A DNA stretch of 64,000 nucleotides from Didymodactylos carnosus (taxonomy: Eukaryota; Rotifera; Eurotatoria; Philodinida; Philodinidae). Positions within the stretch are counted from its first letter, which is position 1. Each line of letters begins with the position of its first letter. The position numbers and the translations under genes were made by a program. Shown piece by piece: positions 49,297 to 60,600 of this stretch. The notes below the pieces were generated by a model, which was not told the origin of the DNA, did not search any database, and worked only from the letters and a program-made list of their open reading frames with translations. The stretch is taken from positions 29,261 to 93,260 of the forward strand of contig CAJNOQ010000037.1 in NCBI GenBank assembly GCA_905250885.1, in the 5' to 3' direction.

Positions 49297-49484
49297 CACT
49301 CTCAAAAAACAAGTGACCCACTAGCTAAAAAGGTCACTTTGATGGACGATGAATGGGACACTTTAAGTGTCTCGTTCTGAGACATTTCAAGCAGAAAAAT
49401 GCGTCCCATCGAGAAAAGTGCTTCATTATGGATCATTTTAAGTGCCCCATTCATCGCCCGAGGGACACTTGTTTTTTCGCAGTG
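49297..49484. mobile_element. 188-bp Tc1/mariner-type MITE H
   Basis: Ends CACTCTCAAAAAACAAGTG and CACTTGTTTTTTCGCAGTG are inverted with few mismatches, flanked by TA on both sides (49295-49296, 49485-49486). Inner parts also pair (GACGATGAATGGGACAC with GTGCCCCATTCATCGCC), so the whole element folds on itself. TA duplication and a CACT(G/C) start are usual for Tc1/mariner-derived MITEs. It abuts a LINE tail at 49487, which it presumably interrupted. Confidence 0.82.
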
Positions 49485-49486
49485 TA

Positions 49487-49721
49487 TGGCTCAATAATTT
49501 ACTTACTGACTGCAGAAACGAATCTCGTTAAGTTAGAAAGTCTACAGTATCAAGCGGTGTTAGCCATCTCAGGAACTATGAAAGGTACATCGAAAGAGAA
49601 GTTATATGAAATATTAGAATGGATTAATGTAAAGAATCACTTTAAAATTTTGGTTTTGTTGACTTTCGCAAAAATCATAAAAGGGTTAGCATCTCTCTAC
49701 TTAACTTCTCTTTTTTCTTAA
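49487..49721 (+). pseudogene. LINE reverse transcriptase C-terminal fragment
   Basis: After element H the same frame reads TNLVKLESLQYQAVLAISGT, then KGTSKEKLYEILEWINVKNH and ends at 49721. L-E-x-L-Q-Y-Q-A-x-L-A-x-S-G-x-x-K-G-T-S-x-x-K-L-Y-E-x-L-x-W is the conserved thumb/C-terminal block of a LINE group distinct from the copy at 48.1 kb. It is only about 75 residues, truncated at both ends. Confidence 0.72.
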
Positions 49722-52700
49722 CAACAAATTTTCCTTCTTCTCATCTCGACTTTTCGATTCTACAACACACAATGTGTATTTTCTAGATTAAAGATACATA
49801 TCAATCATCGAGATATACGAACATTTTTTGTAAATATTATTTGTATCTTCCATCGAAACACGCATACATATCGACATCAAATCTGGCTGATTTTATCAAA
49901 AATATAAAAACACTACTCTTTAGGATATAAGAGAGGAAAAGAACTATCACAGATTCCATTTATGCTTTAAAAATGTTTCTTCTTTGTGACATCCATAGTG
50001 ATAGTGGAAGAGTTTCCGTATTTGATCCTATTGATTTCTTCTCTTTTTCTTTTTCTTTTATCGTATCATTGTCCCAATGACAATTAACTATACACAATAA
50101 AAAGATTTCTCTTCTTTTCTTCTAATCATGCATTTATTTGCATATTAGATGTTTATAGAAGATAATTCGTGATCCACCATCAGACAAATACGTATAATCA
50201 TATTAAAAGAGAACATCTGTGAACAAATTGAATGGTGGTTCAACACAACTACCTATGTGGATGAACAGGTTTTGCCTAATAGCATAATATTTTTGACAAA
50301 AGTTTATTATTAAATGAGCTGATTTATATGAAAATACCGCACGCATAGGTGTGTGAAATGTTATTTTACACATCTGATGCAGCTTTCGAACCTGACGAAG
50401 TTTGTTACACAATTGCTTTTTTATTTAAGATGACAGGATTTAGAAACTTTTATTTGACAGGAGCATCCCAAACAAATAGCAAGAGTTTTACAAATATAGA
50501 GTTTTTCAAAAAAAGCCAATGTTAAGCTACGCTCATGATTAAATAGCCCAAGATGTCTAACCTTCAAACCCATCTTGTTTTGTCAATATGAAACTTGATG
50601 TTTCAATTTCTGAGCGCTACTTTGGGCAAAAGTTATGGTAGTCCAAAAATCGCTATCATCGCCTAGCGCCGCTAACCTCAAAATCGATGTTCCACTTTGT
50701 CACTCTAAGAGTCTCTCAAAATTTTCACTTATTTTAAGTGATAGACATCACGAGATGCTTTTCTTTTGTGAAGAAACGTTGTCGCTTTGACAATGCAGAA
50801 CTAGATTTTTGAATTTCATGCAGGCAAAGCTTAAAAAATTCCCCTCAGATTTTCTATCCTTACAGAGGTCGTATCAATTCAAATTTCAATTATATTTTTC
50901 CTATGCGCCCACAGGTAAATCCTACAACTCTGGTGACTAAACTTTCCCAAATTATCCGAGATGACGCAAAATGGTATTAAATACAATTTCAATGTACAAT
51001 CAGTTTTCAGTGATGTACTTCTTCATGCGACTCAGAGTAAAGAAAGTTAATATTCGATAAGACAGCAATTAAAGAGCTATTATCAGACACGTTTCTAATA
51101 GGGATGGCTTTTCCTTTATCGGTACTATAACGGGCAACGAAAATCCGTTACTCGTGTTACTTCTGAAAAGGTAACGGCTAAAGTATTTTTTTTTGGTTGA
51201 AATAACTCGTTAATTCATTTGTTAGCCCTTTGATTATTTAGCGCAATAGTACATGAAGTTTACAGAGTTACAGCTATTTCTATATTAGTCGGCAATGTTT
51301 CACCGTTTGATATATATCGTAAGCATGAATTATTTAAAAGACAAACTGATTAAAATTGCACTATATTCGATACAACAACGAGTCCCAAATTTGTTTATTT
51401 ATTCCATCAGAAAAAAAGATGTTCTTTAGCAGAGACGAAAGATTAATTTGTTCGGTTATAAGATTTTCTCTTCAAATATTGTAAATTTGATATTGTAAAT
51501 CTTGTTTTAAATATGTTAATTATACATATTTATAGGTAATATCGATGTGCTGATTTTCAATCTAAACTTTCTTTGTGCTCTTAGTGAATTTTTCATTATC
51601 AAGTAATGTTAAACATGCGATAGAATACACCAAAAATCTTCTAAAATGTCGAGTTTCATGTGACTTGGCATATGATGGAGGAATAAATTAACTTCTCTTC
51701 GGTTTCACTTTTCAATATTCGTTTGAGAAAGTCTGAGTAATGAGATCTGATACACATCATTTTTCTATACAAGATATTGATTGAAGATCAGAGCTTATAG
51801 ACACACCCTATTTCAGTGTTTTTAAAATTGTTTACTTTGTTCGTTTTACTCTCATCTCTGGATGTAATTGTGGCTGCTAAAATAAAACAAGAAAAACGCA
51901 AGGAAAGGAGTTGGAAACAAATGCATTCAGATCTCACAAAATTGATTTAGTGTTTCTCAATATTTTTAGTTTATGATGCTGTAAATGGAATCTTCTCAAT
52001 GTCCATTCTTATTTTTCCAAAATTTTGTACTAACATAAATAATCCCAATGCCTCCTCATTTTGGAGACACATCAGAAAGTATATTAACCCAATATTAAAA
52101 CCCATTATTAACCTAAATATTAAAATTCAAGAACCAATGCCATTTTTATAATTATAAGTTTTATACCTTAAGATTAAATAAAAGCGTACCAAATTTTATT
52201 TTATCAAAACTATTGACACGGCAGTTCTGTTCACTTTTTAACCTCTTCCAAATGGCCTTTTGCGGCTATCAAATGTACCCGGTATCATGTGAGCAATAGT
52301 CATATACTTAACTCGAGACTGAAATTCAATATGTGTTTATTATACAGTGTTCATTAATTGATATGTGTTGTTAAACTTATCAGGATAGTGTAGCTGGAGG
52401 AAGATAGTGAACATTTACATAATACAGAGGCACATTCATATTTAAGAGAATTGAACGCATGAGAATTTCAGTCTATAATAATTTTTATTGTAAATGTCTT
52501 ATCTTACATAAAAAGCTTTTATTATAGTCTGATACAACTTTAAGAATAGAATTAACTTACGTTCAAAGTTTTAGTTTTTAATTAGTATAACAGTGTGTTC
52601 ACAGGGGACAGTTGACTTTTCCATTATTTTTAGCAAAAATTTTGAGTTATTACAGGACAGAACTAACAGTAGGGAAATTTTTTCATGCGTTAATCGTATA

Positions 52701-52955
52701 TAATTATCATGCGAAATATTCTTAAGCAACTTTAGTTTTAACGATTTTTTTCTCAAATGGTAAATAGAAGGGCAAAAATGAGTGTTATGATGAATTAATT
52801 AATAACTGAAAAGAAACGATCTACTAGTAATAGACAACAGTCAGTATGATCGAAGGCTTTTTTCGTATTGAATGTCTCATTGGAGATCAGTCCGCTAACA
52901 AATTTAGCTGACACGAGCACTATATACCATCTATCTTTCTACGTTTAGATACAAG
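49722..52955. other. Intergenic, 3.2 kb
   Basis: No gene is supported on either strand; open frames are short and AT-biased. A TATATA run at 52921 lies 35 nt upstream of the next start codon and may be part of its promoter. Confidence 0.45.
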
Positions 52956-53426
52956 ATGTGTACAAAAGTTGAGATGATGTCAAATGAGTTATATTATGAA
53001 TTATTTGAATATTTGACATGTTTTGAAATATATCCAATATTTAAGAATCTTAATAGTCGATATAATAGTTTAATTTCCAGTTATCATGTTAAAGTGTATG
53101 TGAATTTAACAAAAATATCAAAAACACAGTTTGATTATTATTGTTCGCAGATAATTGGAAATGTATGTTTTCAGTTAAAAACGTTGGTGTTATCAAACAG
53201 AAAAATTGTTCAACAAATAACATGGTTCATGTATTATTTGTACTATGGGTATTGTTGTTACGGATGGGACAAATTTTCGTTAAATCCAGGAGCGATGCTT
53301 TTTTTGTTGCACCATCTCATACAAATGACTGCAGAAAAATTCCATCAAGACAATTTTGTAGAACTCACTTCGTACTATGAAAACTACATTCACATGTTCA
53401 ATTGTTTAGAACAGCAGAAACGATGA
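52956..53426 (+). CDS. F-box-like protein, short/possibly truncated
   Basis: 156 codons, ATG 35 nt after a TATATA run. The first ~45 residues (SNELYYELFEYLTCFEIYPI, then FKNLNSRYNSLISSYHVKVY) match the F-box motif form (L-x-x-E-(4)-I/L-F-x-Y-L-(4)-I-x-x-x-F-x-x-L-N-x-R-F) common in large rotifer F-box families; in full-length members this is followed by leucine-rich repeats. Here only one repeat-like piece (FQLKTLVLSNRK) follows before a Tyr/Cys-rich unrelated tail. F-box proteins recruit substrates to SCF ubiquitin ligases. The short length and missing repeats suggest a truncated copy, though the frame itself is open. No intron was identified. Confidence 0.6.
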   Translation: MCTKVEMMSNELYYELFEYLTCFEIYPIFKNLNSRYNSLISSYHVKVYVNLTKISKTQFDYYCSQIIGNVCFQLKTLVLSNRKIVQQITWFMYYLYYGYCCYGWDKFSLNPGAMLFLLHHLIQMTAEKFHQDNFVELTSYYENYIHMFNCLEQQKR

Positions 53427-53707
53427 CCAGTTGCGACATCTGCCACAGAAAATTAGTTTTGGTCGACATAGTTCATTTTCGTTCAAGTGCATTACTGTAT
53501 TATACATTGTACACCAAAGAAATACTTAATCAAGTACCTGCTCCGGTAGTTTGCTGGGCTTTTCTCAGTAAATTTATGAATACGGGAATCCGAGTAAGTC
53601 CTTCCTTGGTAAATATACTGATATGGGTACCTGAGAAAGTACCCGTCTCAGTAAAGTTACTGAAAATTTTTCAAAGTACCCAAAGCGGATACCCTGCTGG
53701 AATTTTC
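53427..53707. other. Degenerate repeat downstream of F-box gene
   Basis: Words such as CTCAGTAAA, GGTACCTGAGAAAGTACCC and CAGTAAAGTTACTGA recur at short spacing with mixed orientation, giving an artificial open frame. No gene. Confidence 0.45.
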
Positions 53708-53998
53708 TCAGTATTTATCTTTTGTTTTTCTTCTTGAGTGATTAAAACGGAGGAGATTGTAAAAAACAAAACGTAACATTAACCATCTTAATTTTGTTTT
53801 CCGTAATGCACAAACTTGACGATATCTAGCACTATTCTTACGTTTCTTTGCAAAAGCCTTTGATCTTGTAGATTGAACCATGGTTTCAATTACAGATGAC
53901 ATTGCGCTCGTTAGCGTCACAAATCTCTGTGTTATTATTCTTATATCAATAATACACGTAGCGTCAGAGACCACAGGTAATTCTCTAAAGTATCTGTA
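53708..53998 (-). other. Possible terminal exon, unknown gene
   Basis: On the minus strand a good acceptor (TATTTTCATTACAG, ending at 53999) opens a frame of about 96 codons: YFRELPVVSDATCIIDIRII, TSAMSSVIETMVQSTRSKAF, then a Lys/Arg-rich C-terminus AKKRKNSARYRQV...RKTKDKY ending at 53708. Composition is protein-like and looks like a basic tail. No upstream exon with a matching phase-2 donor was found within about 300 nt, so it may be a gene fragment. Not recognised. Confidence 0.35.
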
Positions 53999-54782
53999 AT
54001 GAAAATAACTTTAGCACTCTTAGAATACAAATATTCCACCTAACATCACGAGCAGATTCAATGGAAACATATTTTACAAGCTTCGTCGAACCAAAGTTTT
54101 TTCTCTTACTCGTCAGTGTACTGTGGCGCTGTTTGTTTTGTTGTCCAAATTAAGGAAACTGCAACACACGAATTATTCAGAAAATACGATTTTTCCACTG
54201 TGACCATACTAAAATAAAAACCTTATAGCGCGTTCATTTATCAACCCAATTACTTTATATTATCAGAAAAGCTTAGTTTGATGTGTTTCAGATATACCGT
54301 GGTAAGCCTGTCGGATAAGACTCATTTTAGCATAGACATATGGCTCGGGTGTCCTCTTTCATAATTTGAAAACCACAGTTCTCTAGCTTATTCCGTTCTC
54401 AAGTTATTCAAAAAAACATCCGTGTTCTTTATATTTTGAAATGGATAGTAGTAAAATAGAAATAAAACCGTTCAGTATAATTCTGACAAATCCTACTAAA
54501 CTCTATGTAGAAATTGATAGTATTCTATAGGTTTTCTGCTGTAAAGTGATGTAGAATTCTGATGATAATAAGAAATACCACACTATCCTACAATAGGAAT
54601 CACATGAGTTCCTGTAATAGGACTACGCAGGATCAGGATCCCAGACCAGAATTTCTACAATTTCCTATGTTTTGGCGAATCTTGCGGGATCCTAACAAGA
54701 TTGTTTGACCGGGGTATACTTAAAATGCTTCTTGAATTATGAATTTATTTCGTCAGGCTAGTTTCCAAAAAAATTACAACTA
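53999..54782. other. Intergenic
   Basis: No gene seen. It contains TTCTCAAGTTATTCAAAAAA near 54400, related to a motif at 25953, evidence of a dispersed repeat. Confidence 0.4.
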
Positions 54783-55762
54783 CACTGTAAAGTCGGGAAT
54801 TATTTATAGAAAATGCTCGGCGATTTTCAAAAAGTCCATATATAAAATCCTCACGGACTTTCCAGATTATGGAAAATCGATATCGATTTTCTACATTGTT
54901 GGGAATTATTTATACAAAATCCTCAGCGATTTTCTAGATGATGAGGACGAACAATTTGAGTGAGAATGCTGATAATCACAGACTTGCAAAGTGAAAATGG
55001 CTGAAGATAAACTTTTTCACCATTATTTAAAGCTATTGAACTTTGAAGTTGAGTGGGTGTATTATTTCAGCTTATTGGATGACAATATGGATCTTTTACT
55101 AATGAAAATCAAATTCGACAGCTCTCACGTGCTGAACGACTGTTATTTTATTTAAAAGATAATAAAATAAATGTGAATTGTTAGAATCATATCTTTGAGT
55201 TAATAGAACCAAGTACATTTTTGGAAGATGTTAAATTCAAACATAAAAATGAGGAATATTAGTAAGAGTGAATCGCTTTGTGATCTTCAGAAAGTTGCGG
55301 TGGAACTCGACTGTGTCTTAACCAGGCAATCCAAGAATCCTTCCAGTACCTCTTTGTGGTCTCCAAGTGTCATACAGCAACAATATTTCTCGAAGAATAT
55401 GCTGATTTGCAAAAACTGAGAGAACTTTCCCAATCTACTAACATTTCCGCTGCTAAATACTAAAACAAGCAGAGACCTATTACAAGACAACTTGTTGCAA
55501 TGTAGGCTTTAATAGATGTGAAAGAAGCATGAAAAAAATCATCGATTCGGCTTCCTAGAAAACTGAATTCGATTTCCCAACGATCTGGAAATTCCTTATC
55601 GATTTTCTAACAAATGAGAAAAGTCAATTTATAGAAACTCGAGCGGATTTTCTATAAAGTAGAAAATCAACGTTTTCTAAACAGTCAGAAGGAGGATTTT
55701 ATAAAAGTTGGAAAATCCAGATCGATTTTCTATAAAGTAGAAAATAATTCCAAATTACAGTG
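54783..55762. mobile_element. 980-bp TA-flanked element I with gene-like interior
   Basis: Ends TACACTGTAA / TTACAGTGTA are inverted, and TA dinucleotides flank both sides (54781-54782, 55763-55764). The subterminal zones (54795-54950 and 55560-55750) hold inverted and direct copies of GATTTTCTA(T/G)A and GGGAATTATTTATA-type words. The centre (about 55080-55450) includes coding-like stretches (ENQIRQLSRAERLLFYLKD, FLEEYADLQKLRELSQSTN) broken by stops. These do not resemble a transposase I know and could be captured host sequence. Confidence 0.7.
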
Positions 55763-57680
55763 TACAGTCCGCTTGTTTTTTGGGTTGTTACTCATTTAAT
55801 TGATCTCAAGACAAATTAATGCAGTTAGATGCAAAACTCCACTATTAAAGCATTCTTTTCACCGTTTACGTTTATTGTAGAGCTTTGCATTTAACTTTTG
55901 CGTCTAACTTCTCTCTACCACACAATGAGCAACCAGGTGACAATTTAGAAACATAGTTGATTTTCATCTATTCAATGGATCATTTAGATAGATATGGTGG
56001 CTATGTTTTCCTAGGATAACCTTTTTTTGTCTGTACTTGATTAGTGGGAAAACCTGAACTAGAAACTTTGCTCAAATCGAGGAAAATAGCGAAAAATAAT
56101 TTTTTGCCAAAAACAAATCAGCAACGATTTCCTGGTCTATGGGCATTGAACCTTGTGTCAGACAGCACATTTCTAGACAAAAAGTTGGTACCAAAAGAAT
56201 TTCGTCTGAGGTCTTCTCTTCTTAAGGGAAGACACTTTTTGTCAGAAAAAAATGTTGAACCAGCCATTCTATAGAGCGTGTTTGAAAACGTAGAAAAAGT
56301 TCATTGTTGAGATTGCCGAATACCCTTCGTACTCATCTTCGTCTTTGAACGTTACGGTTACTTCTCTTCTCTCCTCTCAATATTAATGTATACTGGATCC
56401 GCAGGTAGCGACGTTTCGATGAGACCACCGAGAAGATTTTAATGAAAGTTATTTAGCGGTATTCTCACTAGAAAACTAGTTTTTTACCTTATTTATGTTT
56501 TTTCTTCTAGATGTTTTTCTTTTGGTTTTTCTTTCCTGCAATCATTTCAGTTGGTAAATAGTGGATTGCTGTTTACTGTGTAAAAAATTAAAACTAACAC
56601 ACCGAGAACTGAGAACAGGCTTATAATGAACGTTCACAGGATATCAGTTCAGCATTCTGAGACCTTTTCTTTTGCCTCCGTTGTAAAATATAACATAGAA
56701 AACGCAAAAAAGCACCAAAAATGTTACATTGGAACATTTAGATTCCTACATTCAATATGGGATTTCCATGTAACATCCCGATAGTCATTTTTGATGCTGA
56801 AGATATTATATGCAACGGTTTTCTCGTTGTATTACATTTGATTAGTCGAAAACGCAGTGAAACCCAGCGCTGAAAAGCGTTGTTGCATTAAAAAGATTGA
56901 CTTTATTTTTGCATTGAAAGCAAAAAAGTGACAAGAACTGGTAATTTATAACAGATGAAAGACCATTGAAGAAAATAGTTCAGAACTCAATTTCAGTTAA
57001 CGCAAGTCATATATTTCAGTCATTCATTTAAAGTTCTTGGAGTTACACTGGTATGTTCATAGATCAATAACCGTTTTTCAAGTTTAGAGAAAAGAACTGA
57101 AGAATGAGGGTCAGAATTTAAAACAGAGAACTAAAGAAGAATAGGTGTGAATTTTAACAAAATAGCTTCCAAATTTAGCACGAGACTTTCTTGTCCATCG
57201 ATATATAAAGAAGCCTGTTAGATTTTCGTAAGTTGAAAAGCAAAAACTAAAGGTATATAGGACAAAAGACAAATATCATTAGTTTACTTAAATTTTCGAA
57301 TGAAACAATAGTTTTTTACGAACAAATAAACAAAAATAAAGTTTTCAATTACCACAAATTAAAAAAACGAAATATGCTAAATGCGTTCTTTATACAGAGA
57401 ATTTGAAATTAATTTTTTCTGATCGCTATCCGGAAACTACATACGATTTTGAGGTGCAAATTTTCGTCTAAGGAATACAAAAACAATACATTTGAAATAT
57501 TACACTGGCAAAAGAAAACTAACTTTTTTATTCTTGTTCTCAAAACATATGACAATATAACAACGAAAACGTTGCAATGGACTCTTTTCCCAATGCAACT
57601 TCAAAACTGATGCATACAACTGAACAGATTAAACAATAATTACAGCAGACATTTAGGATGAACTATTAATTTTATTTTAG
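55763..57680. other. Upstream region of SCFD2
   Basis: No coding sequence supported. TTTTATTTTAG directly before the SCFD2 ATG is an acceptor, so the 5' leader of SCFD2 begins in an exon somewhere in this stretch. Confidence 0.5.
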
Positions 57681-60600
57681 ATGTCTAGCTCTACGACAAC
57701 TTCCACATCATCCGCAATCTCGCTGTCTTTAATTCAGTCTCAAAGTGTAACTGCTCTGTGTAAATTATGTTCAAATTCATTGGTGCTAATTGATCATATA
57801 TCGGCAGAATGGTTAAGAATAACAAACGCGTCAACTCAACTATTATCTACAACAAATGTGATTGGAATTCAAGCTTTATTCGATCAAGTAGGTTAGACAA
57901 ATAAATTAAGACTTCTAGAAATACACATTTATATATTGAATCTTTGTGAAGGATGCTTGATGTAAATGTTGTGCCAATTCTCTTTTTGAGTGTGTAGAAA
58001 TGTCTATTTTTGGTAAACATTGAACATGATTGGTTTATGCTATATTTCAATCTCTTTTATGTTTTATTTCAGAATTTTTTCACCTATCTCAACGATGAGA
58101 ATGTATCTCGAATTGTATTCATATTGAGTGAAATCTTAACTCGTCCTAATTTACTTCATTTACAAAAACTCTGTTGTTATAAACAATATGAATCCGTTCT
58201 TTTGTTACTTTGTTCACCAACACTTGTTCATGATTCGTTATTCGATGAAAATATTGATTTATCAACAATAATTAATGAACACGCCTATTTACAACAAACG
58301 TTGGAAAAGAAATTATTCGATGGATATAGTAGTGATGATTCACTTCCTGAATTTGAATTAAAATATATTCGATATCCATGTGTCACGATTACTCAACAAC
58401 TGTTTCTAATACCAGCATTAACTCAATATAAATTACCGACGATTGAAACGATCACACAATTAAATACAGAAAAAATTAAAGTAAACAGTACCTTAAACTA
58501 GGATCATTTAGATTAGCATTGGGTATAAGTGTAGATAACTAAATGAAGAATCATTTACATCATAAAGCAATTTTTAAGAAGTAGACATCTGAGTTCGTGA
58601 TGAAAACTGTTCGATTATGTTGTTTGTCTTCTCTATTTTAGGGTATATCGTCGGTGTCTGAACTATTTCGTGGTGAAGATGTTAAATTTGTTAAAGTATG
58701 CCATATTTGTTCAACAACTTTATCAAACTTTTGTTTGTTTTTATTTATGTAGATTCATACAGAATTATTAAATAGTCTAATGTCAAGTTTAGATGGAAAA
58801 GAAGATTTATTTTCATTGGGTCCGTTGAGTCAATTGATAGCAAAAGAATATACACAATCAGCTGATATTCGTCAGCGACGAAAGGTAAAAACAGATGGGT
58901 AAGGACTGAAATATGTATTCAAGAACAAAGTTGAGGTTTATCAGTGCATGAGTTCATCTGTGCTCTATGTTTATCATACAAAAAGTCATACTTTTTTTGT
59001 AGAATTAGAATATTAAATATTAATTAAAGCTGGAAAATCTATCAGTTAAAAACTAAATTTTATACAGATTTTTATAAGATCTTTAACATAATTTTCTATA
59101 TAAAATTCTCTGTTACTTTCATTTTAGAATTGTGAAAATAAATTAGCCTTATTACTAATCGATCGTCAACTTGATTTGGGCGTTGTAACATCTCATACAC
59201 AAGATACACTATTATCGCAAATTATTCATTTGCTGCCGAATGTACGAACTGGTATAAAGAATACTAAACGTACAATTGATGTCATTGTCGATTGTAAATC
59301 ATTATTAAAAACTAATTTGTACGTTCATTCAGTTCTTCTCAATTTTGTAAATATGTTTATTATTATCTATTTTAGTTTAAAAAGTCAAAGTGATTTTAAT
59401 GGATACTTATTTGGTGATATAAAAAGAACTAATGATGTTGCATGTGCAACATTCGATAATATCATTTATTCGAAAACAAAGGTTAAAGAATCTATTGAAT
59501 GATCAAATTATTTTAGTATTAATGTTTGTATTTTCAGATTGCAACATCAGAAATATTTACTCGTCTTTTGGAGGCACTTATATACAATAATTTAGAAACA
59601 AAAGTAAAAGCGGCTAAAGTATCAGCGGCTGCAATTAGTATGTGTTTAGAAAAATTCAAGTATATATATTGTGTATTTTACACTTTCTCTCTTCTATCTA
59701 TTTGTTTATTGCAGACAATCTCCATCTACTGTTGTTAAATGTTATGAATTATTAATATTATCCAGTTGTCTTATGCATGTAATGGATAATAATTATGAAT
59801 TGCAAAAGTTAGACAGATTATCAGCATTGGAAAAGGTGTGTATCAAGAGAAAAAAAGTGAACTAATTCACTTAACTTGATAAATTGCTTAAAATTTATTT
59901 GTTCACGAAATAATTCGTATTAAGGGCTCCCCCTGCCCACTCAGAAACCTATTTTCCTCCAGGAATATTCAACCTTGATGAAAATTTTAGACATTGTGTA
60001 TCTTGAGGTAACTTAGTCATTATGCTAATTGCAGCCTCTTATCACTCGTTTTCCCAAAGTTATTCTTAAATTAGTGGTGAAAAAGTATGGTTTCATACTT
60101 CCAAGATATCTCCGTCATTTTTCAAGCTAGAAATTTCGGATTGGTTTCAAGTTCAAAAAATAGAGAAATGTGACATGTGACAACGACGTCACGACGTAAA
60201 AAAATCATTTCTCTATTTTCTGAAACCAATCCGAAATTTCTAGCTAGAAAAATGACGGAAATATCTTGGAAGTACGAAACGCTATAGTCGTAAAAAGAGA
60301 TTTTGAGAAAAACGTGAAACAAGTTTACGAAATGGAAAACGAAGAAGGGAAGAAATATAATAATAGTTCACCATAGGTTTTTGCGTATGCTAAGTCCAAT
60401 GAGCGTATGGAGAGACATGTGCGACATGTATTTTTGCATATGCACTGATATTTTAATAAAACAACTAATCTTTTTAAAATCGGAGGCTTTCAGAAAATCA
60501 TCAAAAGCCATTTTGTCAAGACATAAAAGTTAGTGCGTTAGAAAGAGGACACCTTAGACTCTTCAACCGTATATAAATCTCAAAATCAATTTTTTGGACG

